From: Stentor roeselii
Lineage: Eukaryota; Ciliophora; Heterotrichea; Heterotrichida; Stentoridae
Length of the DNA: 64,000 nucleotides
Assembly (NCBI GenBank): GCA_006503475.1
Contig: RSEH01000116.1
Span: 1-64,000, forward strand
Reading direction: 5' to 3'
The notes below the pieces were generated by a model. It saw only the letters and a list, made by a program, of their open reading frames with translations, searched no databases and was not told where the DNA came from. The position numbers were made by a program, and so were the translations under genes. Shown here piece after piece: positions 30,033 to 41,092 of this stretch; position 1 is the stretch's first letter; every line of letters starts with the position of its first letter.

Positions 30033-33000
30033 ATGCTATTAACCCTTCTTTTCACCTTCTCCTCCAGTGCAAATGTACAAATCATTCCCAAAACAGGCGT
30101 CCCTCCATCCATATCAAAATCCTCTTGTCTAGTCTACAACTCATCAGGAGTACTATACTTTTTCGGCGGCCACCAAGGCACCGACAAAGTGTTAAACGAA
30201 ATCTTCAAATTCGATATAAATTCCAGCTTCTGGCAACAAAGTCTTCCATTCAGCAGCAACGGCCCAGCAGCTCGATACGGTTCAGGTTGTTTCATAAGAA
30301 AAAACTCTTTGATGATCTTCGGAGGGACAACAAACTACGGCACTGAAAACGATTTATGGGCTTACGATACGATTTGGAATAAATGGCAAGAAATAAGTCA
30401 AAGTTATGCGCCTAGTTATCGGACTTTCTTTGCTAGTACAAGTTTTCAGTTCAATAAACAGGATTTTTTTGTAGTTTATGGAGGAATCAAAACTTTTGGC
30501 ATCAGCAGCGGGTTTTATTTGTAAAGACTAGGCAGACTTGATGTTCAATCTTTAATTTGGAGGAAAATGGAAAATGGACCTGTTGAACTAGCTGGATCTG
30601 AAATTGTTTTTTTTAATTCGAACCTTTTCGTTGTTGGAGGAGTCACTAAAAGTGAAAATTTTCATCATTTGATTAAGTTTGACCTGGAAAATAAAAATTG
30701 GACTTTTATTCAATGTGGATTTTATCCTCCAAGGTCAAAGTTTTTCGCATTCATGAACGGGTCGAAGATGTTTTTGATGTTCGGTTTCAATGAAAAAACA
30801 CAAAAGTTAGAAAATTCGATTTTTTCAGCAGATTTTTCTGATTTGGAAAAAATCGTTTTTGAAAAAGTTGATACAATTAAAAAATTTTCAGTTTTTGATT
30901 ATGCTGCTGCGAGTGACGGGTCAGTAGTTTACATTTTTGGAGGATGTTCTTTAGAGAATTTTACAAACTTGTTAATAAAATATTCGCCAAGAGAGTCAAA
31001 TGAAATTCAGATGGTCACTTCAAGTTATCCAAGTCCGAAAAGATTGATGAATGCAAGTCTTGTGTCGATTTCTGGGTTTTTGTACTTGTTTGGAGGAATG
31101 TTTGAAGAGATCAGATTCAATGAGTTATGGAAATTCGATATTGATAATGTACAGTGGATTAGACTTGAATATTATGGAGATATTCCTTCTCCTAGGTCTC
31201 ATCATTCTGCGGGCTCTGATGGGGAAACTATGATTATTTTTGGAGGAAGAGATTCAGGAAGGTTATTCAATGATGCATTTTCTTTTAATACGATTACAAG
31301 GACTTGGAAAGAATTACCTTATGTTGGAAGAAACCCTAGTGCTCGATTTGGAGCTTGTATGATGGTGAGATTGCCACTTATTTACATGTACGGAGGAGAA
31401 GGTGCTAGTTCGTTTTCAGTAACCCTATGGCGATATAACATGAGTGACACAACCTGGTTTAATTACGAAGATAGTTATGGATTCCAGTCAGGTACGATGC
31501 AAGGTTGCAACCTAAGTGAAGATGGAGAAATAGTCAGTATTTTATACGGAATATCTGATGCTGATAAGCCTCTGGGGCATATCCAACATTTTAACCTCAT
31601 TAGTCTTGCTTGGATTCCAGCCTTTACACCTACTGACCCTCTGCTAAGTAGAAGTTCACCTTTAATTGCCAAAGTGGCTGACTCTTACTATATCATAGGA
31701 GGAAGCACCTGGGCCTCTAAAGCTCATTTAGAAGTAATCAAAATCAACATTCAACAACAAACAGCGACTGTCATTGATTTTATTGACCAGATTACTTTTC
31801 AATCTGCTTATGTCAGGGAAAAGTCGAAGATTTACTTCTATGGAGGAGGGGCAAGATATGATGAGTTGATTCGATATAACATGCCAACTAATTTCTTTTA
31901 TTGTGTTGACTTGTTAGATTTTTGTGATAATGACTGTCAATATGTTTGCAGTCCTGGGTCTTACTTTAAAGAAGGAGGTTGTGAACTCTGCCCACCTGGC
32001 ACTTTTAATGAATTTTTCGGAAAACTAGAGTGTAAAAAATGCCCAAAAGGAACTTTTAATCCTAAAGTTGGTTCAACTAGTCAACGACAATGTTATCCTT
32101 GCAGCATCGGAAAGTTTTCTAATTTTGAAGGTAGTTCAAACTGCAGAGACTGCGAAACAATTTACTATTGTCCAATCGGGTCCATTTTTCCAACAATCCT
32201 CAGAGATGTCAGTTTGATAGAATCAGTCCAACCCACATCATTCAAGAGAAAAACTTCAGAAGCTTCTTTAATCAGTTTTCAAGTGCAAATAATCGGAAGT
32301 TTCGTAGCTTTCAGTGTTCTTCTCCTCTTTATACTAGTTAAAAGTTTGAGAAAATACGTGATTTGTATAGATCTTTACGATGATTTACATAATTTTCAAG
32401 ATGAAGTCCCGATGGTAACAAGAAAAACCCTACTTGGAGGCATTTTCACTTTTTTTTTCCTTATTGCTGCTTTTAATTTGATAGCACGGTCGATAGTAAT
32501 GCTTCAGATGGACAACATCCAAGAGTTAAAAAATTTGATTCCTTTGGTAGTTTTAAGTGAAATTGCTCCAAGTATTTCAGGAAATATTGACTTCATTGTG
32601 ACCTTCGGGAACTACGGAGGTGAATGTGTAGTAAAGAAGGATCAAGGAAAAACAATCTGCTCTCCTTCAATCTTTTACAGAATCTCTGAAGTTGACATAA
32701 GCGAGTCTCATTTCAGATGTGAGTTAAAAAACCTAGACTGTATTATTTACCTAACCTTAGAAAACTGTGAATTAAAGTCAGCCACTGAAATTGATATCAA
32801 GTTGCAAGAAAGGTTTGCTTACACTTCTCAAATTATTGTAAATGTGACAAGTGATTCTTCGATTCCGAATGAAAAAAGTAGTGTGAGAATGATTGCAAAT
32901 CCAGCAAACAATACAGTCTTTCGAGGAAAGTCGCCAACAGTTTTTCGGTTTTCTTTAACACCTTCTCATTTTTCAAGTGATTTCGAAAGTGAAGAGCACA

Positions 33001-33413
33001 CTGGATACCATGTCTCAGTACTTTCTCTGCCTTATGGAGGAACTTATTATGATATGATAAATCTTGGATTCACTACTGACTTGCTTGTAAAGATATCACT
33101 TGAAAGAAGTATCAATGGGTTAAAAATAGAGAGGAAGTATGTTTTGACTATTTTTTTAACGTTTCTTACTCTTCTTGGAAGTATTGCTGGAGTTTTGAGT
33201 GTACTTGGAAGTTTGATGACAAAAGTTGAAGAACCGTATCTAGGTCTTAGGGGCATATTCAATAAAAAGGTGAATCTTCAGAATATTGTTGATAAAAGAA
33301 TACAAATTAAAGGTTTTTTAGATGATTTACAGAAAAATAACCACGATCAAAGACAAAAGAAAAGATTTTCCAGACTTAAGAGGCCATCAAGTGGCTTTAT
33401 CGTTAAATTTTAA
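30033..33413 (+). CDS. Kelch and Cys-rich membrane receptor A, two exons
   Basis: Joining 30033-30520 to 30536-33413 across a 15-nt intron gives 1121 residues. A short signal peptide (MLLTLLFTFSSSA) leads into ~8-9 Kelch repeats with double-Gly strands (YFFGGH, MIFGGT, YLFGGM, IIFGGRDS, YMYGGEG, YIIGGST) over ~20-460. A Cys-rich block (~465-550; CELCPPGTFN, CKKCPKGTFN, CYPCSIGKF) resembles ephrin-receptor/GCC2-GCC3 modules. Three membrane helices follow (~590, ~635, ~885) with a ~230-residue extracytoplasmic part between the second and third, then a basic tail. Probably a cell-surface protein; ligand unknown. Tandem paralogue at 34762. Confidence 0.92.
30521..30535 (+). other. 15-nt intron
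   Basis: GTAAAGACTAGGCAG, phase 2, in Kelch receptor A. The same position is interrupted in the paralogue at 35250, with a different intron sequence. Confidence 0.95.
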
Positions 33414-34761
33414 TAGATTATAATTTTTATTATTTCTTTATGAATGAAATCCTTCTGATTAGAATTCAAATATTTTCTTTCTATAAATTTGAACGGAATA
33501 TTTGTGATACATAATTAATCTTTAATATACCTTATCATATATTTAATTAAAAAAGTTCAAGTAAAATCATGAAAATTTCGCTTTATAGATGCAAATATAT
33601 AAAAAATATATTAACTCTATTGAGATATAGTAATGTATGAGGTGAAGAATTTTATTAATCAATGTATTAATTAATTGTTTTTCAATTATTTAATAGTAGA
33701 TTTTATCTAAATTTTCAAGGTCTTCCTTATGTTAAAGCTTAAAGAGCATTACTATAATGTGAATAGGCTAATTTTTAATTTTCTCGTATTTACTAATTGA
33801 GATATTAAATTTCACTTTCACGATCAAGCCTATTCAAATCATTAAAAATGACATTTGAATGACTCTAAAGATTTCTATTCCAAATTTGAAATAAAAACAA
33901 AATACATTTTTTATAGTTTTTGATTTCTTCGAATTGTAATGATTATGTTTTGATATTAGTTGTAAATTATAACTTTAGTAAATTTGGATTTTCGGATTTA
34001 AGATCTTTTGAAATAAAATAAAAGTCGATTCAAAATCAGAGAGCATTTTTTCGAACTATAAAAAATGAAGAATGCACTAAATGATTTATTTTAGATTGAC
34101 TAATGAGATTTCATGATTTTTAACCAACCGGACTTTAGATGAATAATTTTATTAGGCTGATGGATTTTCCCAGGTCTAGCTAAGATATCAACTAGTTGCC
34201 TCCAGGAATAAACATTTGTTTATTGGTAATACCTCTACTTACCTGCAAAAAGTATATAAACAGTAAGGTAGTCTAATATTCACAATAAAAAAAATTCAAA
34301 TTAATAGCACAAAATCATTCGATTGCTTACTGACTATTCCTGAACTAACCCTCAGACTATTTCTTCCCAGGAGCCATTTACATATAACTCTATTTAATTA
34401 TTTCCTTATCAATGAAAAATATAAAAATCTTCAAAAACCCAGATTTAAACTCATCAAATGAAAACTCTAAAATTTTCATAATTTTTAATTTTCAATTCTG
34501 AAGCTTCAAAACAATGATTTATAAAAAAACATCAATCGAAACCCTACCTCAAAAGCCTCAATCAAAAAAATTCTTACAAAATTTAAATAACAAAAAATTA
34601 CCCTTAAAGTCTTATCTCAATCCAAAAACATTTCTTTTCTAAAATCTTGTTCAAATCTTCTCCAACCCTCACTAAAATAAATCAAAACCTTTTTATTTAT
34701 AATTCAAAACATTCTCAGTATTTTGTTTACCATAAAAAAATTCTAAATTACATACTAATAA
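33414..34761. other. AT-rich interval between tandem receptors
   Basis: About 1.35 kb, AT-rich, without a gene. The sequence does not visibly repeat the region upstream of receptor A, so only the coding unit appears conserved. Confidence 0.6.
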
Positions 34762-37700
34762 ATGCTAATTTTCCTGCTTTTCGTTCAGTCTTTCAGCGCA
34801 AAGGTAGAAATAATCCCACCGACAGGAGTTCCTCCATCCATGTTAAAATCCTCTTGTTTAGTCTACAACTCATCAGAAGTAATATACTTATTCGGCGGCC
34901 ACCAAGGCACCGACAAAGTGTTAAACGAAATCTTCAAATTCGATATAAATTCCATCTTCTGGCAACAAAGTCTTCCATTCAGCAGCAACGGCCCAGCAGC
35001 TCGATACGGTTCAGGTTGTTTCATAAGAAAAAACTCTTTGATGATCTTCGGAGGGACAACAAACTACGGCACAGAAAACGATTTATGGGCTTACGATACG
35101 ATTTGGAATAAATGGCAAGAAATAAGTCAAAATTATGCGCCTAGTTATCGTTATTTCTTTGCTAGTACGAGTTTTGAGTACAACGGAAAAAGCTTCTTTG
35201 CGATATATGGAGGCTTCAAAAATCTCGGGATTAGCAGCGGGTTTTATTTGTAAGGAATATTTAGACTTGATGTTGAAAGTTTAACTTGGACCAAAATGGA
35301 GAATGGACCTGTTGAACTGGCAGGATCTTCTATGGTTTTTTTTAACTCAAGTCTTTTTGTTGTAGGAGGAGTTTCGAATAACAATCTCATGTTTCAAAAA
35401 TTGCTGAAATTTGACCTGAACACTCAAATTTGGACTCTTATTGAATGTGGAAGTTTTCCAAGCCGGTCAAAATTTTTCGCTTTTATGAACAGGTCGAAGA
35501 TGTTTTTAATGTTCGGCTTCAATGAAAGAACACAAGTCTTAGAAAGTTCTATTTTTTCAGCTGATCTTTCAGATCTGGGTGTTGTAAAGTTTGCACAAGA
35601 GCCTGTTCAATTAGTTGAAAAATTCTCAGTTTTTAGTTATGGTGCAGTAAGTGATGGTTCTTCAGCTTATATGTTTGGAGGGTGTTCTTTCGCAAACATC
35701 ACAAACGTTTTTATTAAATATTCGCCGAAAGAGTCTTCCGCAATTCAAGTTGTGACTTCTCGATACCCAAGTCCAAGACGTTTGATGAATGCAAGTCTTG
35801 TTTCGATATCAGGGTCTTTGTACCTGTTTGGAGGGATGTATGAAGAGATTAGGTATAACGAGTTGTGGAAATTCGATATAAAGAAAGTGCAGTGGTTTCG
35901 TCTTAAGTACTACGGAAAAATTCCTAGTCCCCGATCTCATCATTCTGCAGGTTCTGACGGTGAAACGATGATTATATTTGGAGGAAGGGACTCGATAAGT
36001 TTATTTAACGACGCTTATTCATTTAACACGATTACATTGACTTGGAATGAACTTCCTTATACAGATCGAAACCCAAGTGCTCGATTTGGAGCTTGTTTGA
36101 TGGTCAGTTTGCCACTGATTTACATGTATGGTGGAGAAGGCGCTAGTTCCTTTTCAGTGGCCTTGTGGAGATATAACATGAGTGATAGCACCTGGTTTCC
36201 GTATGAAGATAGTTATGGGTTTCAACCTGGAACAATGCAAGGCTGCGACTTGAGTGAAGACGGGGAAATTGTTAGTATTTTATATGGAACTGCTGATGCT
36301 GATAAGCCTCTTGGGTATATACAGCGTTTCAACCTTACTAGTCTTGATTGGACTCCAGCCTTTACACCTACTGACCCTCTGCTAAGTAGAAGTTCGCCTT
36401 TGATTGCTAAAGTGGCTGAGTCTTATTATATCATAGGAGGAAGCACCTGGGCCTCTAAAGCTCATTTAGAAGTAGTCAAAATCAATGTTCAACAACAGAC
36501 AGCGACTGTCATTGATTTTATTGACCAGACTACTTTTCAATCTGCTTATGTCAGGGATAAGTCGAAGATTTACTTTTATGGAGGAGGGGCAAGATATGAT
36601 GAGTTGGTTCGATATAACATGCCAACTAATTTCTTTTATTCTGTTGATTTGTTGGATATTTGTGATAATGACTGTCAATATGTTTGCAGTCCTGGGTCTT
36701 ACTTCAAAGAAGGGGTTTGTGAACTCTGCCTACCTGGGACTTTTAATGGTTTGTTTGGGAAGTTGGAGTGTAAAAAATGTCCTAAAGGTACTTTTAACAC
36801 GAAATTTGGTGCCACCAGTCAACGACAATGTTACCCTTGCAGCATAGGACAATTTTCCAATACTGAAGGCAGTTCTAAATGTAGAGACTGCGAAACAGGC
36901 TACCATTGTCCAATCGGGTCCATTTGGCCAACAATTCTCAGAGATGTCAATTTGATAGAATCAGTCCAACCCACATCATTCAAGAGAAAAACTTCAGAAG
37001 CTTCCTTAATCAGTTTTCAAGTCCAAATAATCGGAAGTTTCCTAGCTTTCAGTCTTCTTCTCCTCTTCACACTAGTCAAAAGGTTTCGAAAATACGTGAT
37101 TTGTATAGATCTTTACGATGATTTACATAATTTTGACGATGAAGTCCCCCTGGTGACAAGAAAAACACTATTTGGAGGAGTTTTCACTTTTTTTTTCCTT
37201 ATCGCTGCTTTTAATTTGATAGCAAGGTCGATAGTAATGCTTCAGATAGACAACATCCAAGAGTTAAAAAATTTGATTCCTTTGGTAGTTTTAAGTGAAA
37301 TCGTTCCAAGTATTTCAGGTAATATTGACTTCATTGTTACTTTCGGGAACTATGGAGGTGAATGTGTAGAAAAGAATGATCTAGGAGAAGATAAATGTTC
37401 GAGTTCTATCTTTTATAGTATCTCTGAAGTTGTTATCACTGGGTCTCGGTTTAGATGTGAGCTTAACAACTTAGATTGTATTATTTATCTTACTTTAGAG
37501 AATTGTGAAATCGACTCGGCAACTGAAATTGATATCAAGTTGCAAGAAAGGTTTGCTTACACTTCTCAAATTATTGTAAATGTGACTAGTGATTCTTCGA
37601 TTCCGAATGAAAAAAGTAGTGTGAGAATGATCGCATATCCAGCAAATAATACAGTTTTTCGAGGGAAGTCGCCAACTGTTTTTCGGTTTTCTTTGACTCC

Positions 37701-38157
37701 TTCTCATTTTTCAAGTGATTACGATAGTGATGAATATACCGGGTATCATGTTTCAGTGCTTTCACTACCTTCAGGAGGAACATATTATGATGCGACCAAT
37801 TTGGGATTCACAGCTGATTTACTTGTAAAAATTTCACTTGAAAGAAGCATCAATGGTTTAAAAGTCGAGAGAAAATACATCTTAACCGTCTTTTTAATGG
37901 TTCTCACTTTACTAGGCAGCATTCCTGGAGTTCAGCAAGTCCTCGGAAGTGTGATGACCAAAGTCGAAGAACAATACGAATCTCTCAAAGAAAAACGAAA
38001 AAAAAAATCAAGAATAAAAAAAGTGACTGAAAAAAGAATAAAAATTAAGAGTTTTCTATCAAAAAAGAATATAAATCAAGAAAATTCCTCAGATGAAAGA
38101 CAAGAAAAGAAGAAACAAACAAAATTCAAAAGACCATCATTAGTTTACATAATATAA
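34762..38157 (+). CDS. Kelch and Cys-rich membrane receptor B, two exons
   Basis: Joining 34762-35249 to 35265-38157 across a 15-nt intron gives 1126 residues with the same order as receptor A: signal peptide (MLIFLLFVQSFSA), Kelch repeats, Cys-rich GCC2/GCC3-like block, three membrane helices and a Lys-rich tail (more charged than in A). The exon lengths before the intron are identical (488 nt). A 260-bp stretch (34891-35150) differs from receptor A by three bases, while much of exon 2 is clearly diverged, so the pair has patchwork similarity. The same function as A is expected. Confidence 0.92.
35250..35264 (+). other. 15-nt intron
   Basis: GTAAGGAATATTTAG, phase 2, at the same coding position as the intron of receptor A. 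Confidence 0.95.
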
Positions 38158-38328
38158 TATGACTAAAACTCATACTTCCCACTGTTCTTCCTAAATCAAC
38201 TCTCCCCTTCCCAAACCTCTCTTCACCATTTTTCCCTAAACCCCTGAAAATTCTCCAAATTCCCTCCAAGTCGATAAACCTTTGATTCAAACCTCCATCT
38301 TAAAATTTGAATAATAATTTACGCGGTA

Positions 38329-39504
38329 ATGGAAAAAAGCATTCCTCATCACATCAGTTCAATTCTCTCGGAACTAGAAGAATCACCTAACTGTGAAGAA
38401 ACCCTTCAAAAGTTTTCATATCTTCTAAGCAAAGATGTGACATTAATGAACATATACCTAAAGTTAGGCTACTGCATAAACACGAACCGTTTTCCAAAGT
38501 CGTTATCAATGTACCAAATAAAAAACCTGATCCTTCAAGAATACACGATGCAACAACAGAACCTCGAGCATTACTTTGCAGAAAGTCACATAGTAACTGA
38601 CAATGAAGCTGAAATTCGTTCAGAAATGCTGAAATTCTTTTACGAGCAAGGAATCAACGAAATCGCTTCAAGTGTTGACATCGGTTTAGAGATTCCAGAA
38701 GACACTTCCCTGGCGTCGCTTTGGGAAGACTTTTTTCCTCAAAAGCGTGCAGTTCAGTTTTCGACTCCTCTTCCGAAGAAGGTGCAAAAGTGTCCAAGTA
38801 CCCAGGCCTCTCATTACTTAACACCTTCGCCTTTAAACACTCCTTTTTCTGAGGAGTCTGAAATCGAGACTCCTCGTTCGACTAGAGGACTTCGACATTT
38901 GACGACGCTTGTCAAGCAGCTGGTCTGCAAGCATCAACCGACGAGTTTTAAAAATGTTGCAGTCAAGCTTATTGATGAACTGGTCTCCACTGATGGCCCG
39001 GAAAGAATTAAAGAAGAGAAAAATGTGAGGAGAAGGGTTTATGATGCCATCAATGTCCTCATCGCTGCAGGGGTACTTGAAAGAGATGGAAGAAATGTCA
39101 GCTGGCAGAAGAAATGTGACCCTATTGAAGTCAATCAGAAGAAAAACGACAGCGAAAAGTACAGAAAAAAAATTCAAGATAAACTCAAAGGTCTTCAAGG
39201 TGTTCTTAACAAGTTCGTAGCGATTCAACATCTTATGCATAGAAATGCGAAAAATTTGAAAAATAAACCTGCGATTCAGTTTCCTTTCATCATGCTTTCA
39301 ACACCTGATGTTCCCAAAAACTCAATGTCTATCAGGGTCAACTCGAAGGCAACTTACTTGCAAATGAAGTTTAGCAAAATTGTTACGATTTTTGGAGATA
39401 TGGATATTTTGTTCGCTCTTGGACTGCACAAAATGACACAGTCACAGATTTTACAGTATTTGCCTAGCAGGGAATTACTGAAATTTTGCAGTTTTGATGA
39501 ATAA
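38329..39504 (+). CDS. TFDP: DP-family transcription factor (E2F partner)
   Basis: Intronless, 391 residues. The winged-helix DNA-binding domain (~186-260) reads RGLRHLTTLVKQLV...KNVAVKLIDEL...NVRRRVYDAINVLIAAGVLERDGRNVSW, with the RRVYDxxNVL signature shared by E2F and DP and the DP-type spacing. A DP dimerisation-like coiled segment (KYRKKIQDKLKGLQGVLNKF) follows. The N-terminal 185 residues are not recognised: the first part is helical, the later part Ser/Pro-rich. DP proteins heterodimerise with E2F to control S-phase genes. Confidence 0.93.
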   Translation: MEKSIPHHISSILSELEESPNCEETLQKFSYLLSKDVTLMNIYLKLGYCINTNRFPKSLSMYQIKNLILQEYTMQQQNLEHYFAESHIVTDNEAEIRSEMLKFFYEQGINEIASSVDIGLEIPEDTSLASLWEDFFPQKRAVQFSTPLPKKVQKCPSTQASHYLTPSPLNTPFSEESEIETPRSTRGLRHLTTLVKQLVCKHQPTSFKNVAVKLIDELVSTDGPERIKEEKNVRRRVYDAINVLIAAGVLERDGRNVSWQKKCDPIEVNQKKNDSEKYRKKIQDKLKGLQGVLNKFVAIQHLMHRNAKNLKNKPAIQFPFIMLSTPDVPKNSMSIRVNSKATYLQMKFSKIVTIFGDMDILFALGLHKMTQSQILQYLPSRELLKFCSFDE

Positions 39505-39852
39505 TAATTAATAATTAATTATCTTTGAGTTTTTTACAAGGTTAAAAAAACCGTTTCAGATTTTTTGGAAAAAATTTTAGGAAGGGGGAAGGGAGGATGG
39601 GATTTGATTATGGATTAGGTGGGAGAAAAGAGGAGGTGTTTTAAGGGTTTTTATGGATTTTTATGGGATTTTTAGGGATTTTTTAAGGGTTTTTGATTGG
39701 TTTTTGGTTTGAATGGCTTTGAAGATTTTTCTGTGGATTTTTTTTGAGTTTTTAGGTATTTTTGCTTTATTTTTACCTTTTTTAGGTAATTTGATTGGTA
39801 AGCGTTTCTAATCGCATCTTTATGCATTTTCTAATGCTTTATATAAATAAAA
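39505..39852. other. Intergenic, T/G-rich
   Basis: About 350 bp between the DP and zinc-finger genes, strongly T- and G-rich on the plus strand. No gene or RNA is seen; it presumably includes the promoter of the downstream gene. Confidence 0.6.
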
Positions 39853-40305
39853 ATGAAACTCCTGATTTCGAATGAATCTGATAGTCCTTTCAAACTACCC
39901 AGGCCAGTATTTCCTGCTGTTTCTTGTAAAAACGATGTTGATAGACATTCTTGTGAGTCTTGTGAAGTAAGCTTTGTCTTTAAAGATGACCTGATAAACC
40001 ACCAATCACTAATTCCTTCAAGTGATTCACAAAAAAATATCTACAAGTGCACCAGATGTTCTTTGAAATTTAGTACCTTTCGAGGAATGAAGCAACATTT
40101 AGGAAAAATTCATGAAAAGAAGAAAAATATTCCGTGTCTTGTCTGTGGAAAACTCTTTAAAGATAAATATGCGATCAAGTTCCACAATCAACATGTTCAT
40201 GAAGTCTCTCAGAAGGTTAGATGTGAAAAATGCTCATTTTTGTGCTATACGAAGTATGTTTATCAAAGTCACATCTTGAAATGTCAAGGATCTGAGTCAC
40301 TTTAA
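39853..40305 (+). CDS. C2H2 zinc-finger protein
   Basis: Intronless, 150 residues. Fingers from residue ~35 on: a first CESCEVSF...H-type unit, a clear CTRCSLKFSTFRGMKQHLGKIH, a clear CLVCGKLFKDKYAIKFHNQHVH and a last CEKCSFLC...YQSHILKC unit ending in Cys. Short C2H2 arrays of this type bind DNA or RNA. The protein is probably nuclear; its target is unknown. Confidence 0.88.
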   Translation: MKLLISNESDSPFKLPRPVFPAVSCKNDVDRHSCESCEVSFVFKDDLINHQSLIPSSDSQKNIYKCTRCSLKFSTFRGMKQHLGKIHEKKKNIPCLVCGKLFKDKYAIKFHNQHVHEVSQKVRCEKCSFLCYTKYVYQSHILKCQGSESL

Positions 40306-40535
40306 ATTAATTCATTAATACATAATTTAAATTTCTTTGACGCCGTTACGACTTTTAACTTAAATACCTTGGCCAGCTAGTTGTAAGGTTAAATTTTGAA
40401 AGCTAAGCGCATGTATTAGACTTATTTTTTAAGCAGGTGTTAGGCAAGAATCAAGCCATGACAAAATAGCTAAATCTAAACTATCCCCACTTCTTCCCAA
40501 AAACTCCAATTCTAAAAATTTCAGTTTACACTAAT

Positions 40536-40898
40536 CTAAAGCTTGTTGAACTTAGGTGCCTGTACCAAAGGATTATCTTCAGCCAATTTCTTGATTCCTT
40601 CAGTTTTATGATCATACTGACAATAATGCTCTTCAGGATATCGATGTCTTGTACAGTAAAAATTGCAGCATTTGCACTTGAACCCCAAAGGACCAAGCAT
40701 TTTTTTACACGAAAAACAACGATCAGGCATCGGACCTTCAGGCGGCTTCTCGACTTTGACCTCTTCCGTAATTTTCACAGGAAGTGTTTGTATCGTCTCT
40801 GTTCTTATAGTGACTTTCGACTCTTTAAAGCACTTTGAGCACAGGCCTTCTTGACAGCCGAAAAAAACTTTGCAGATCCTGCAGATGGGACTTTCCAT
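40536..40898 (-). CDS. A20/AN1 zinc-finger protein (ZFAND-like)
   Basis: Intronless, 120 residues. The N-terminus CRICKVFFGCQEGLCSKCFKE fits an A20-type finger and the C-terminus CFSCKKMLGPLGFKCKCCNFYCTRHRYPEEHYCQYD is a complete AN1 finger. This layout is that of ZFAND5/6 and plant stress-associated proteins, which bind ubiquitin and tune proteasomal degradation and stress responses. It lies 194 bp downstream of the coiled-coil gene at 41093 on the same strand. Confidence 0.92.
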   Translation of the reverse strand: MESPICRICKVFFGCQEGLCSKCFKESKVTIRTETIQTLPVKITEEVKVEKPPEGPMPDRCFSCKKMLGPLGFKCKCCNFYCTRHRYPEEHYCQYDHKTEGIKKLAEDNPLVQAPKFNKL

Positions 40899-41092
40899 TT
40901 ATATCAAATAATCGTTAAGAGGTTTTTGAAGGGTTTCGAAATGGAGGAAGAAGAAGGACTGAAGGTGTTAATAAGAAGAAGAAGAGAGAAAAATGAAATT
41001 TATTTTAAGAAAAGTGAAAAATTTTGAAGAATTTAGGAAAATCAGAGAATTATTAATTTTTTGAAGATAGTCTTTTATCAGCTTAACATACA

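Noticed and set aside
29930-30346. 138-codon frame overlapping the first exon of Kelch receptor A, and its twin at 34647-35111
   Set aside because: The frame overlaps the signal peptide and first Kelch repeats out of phase; its apparent conservation follows from the duplicated gene.
36485-36847. 120-codon frame inside Kelch receptor B
   Set aside because: Out of phase with the conserved receptor and without any motif.
40321-40535. Possible small RNA gene in a GC-richer convergent gap
   Set aside because: No tRNA arm sequence, no stable stem I could trace by eye and no known RNA motif.
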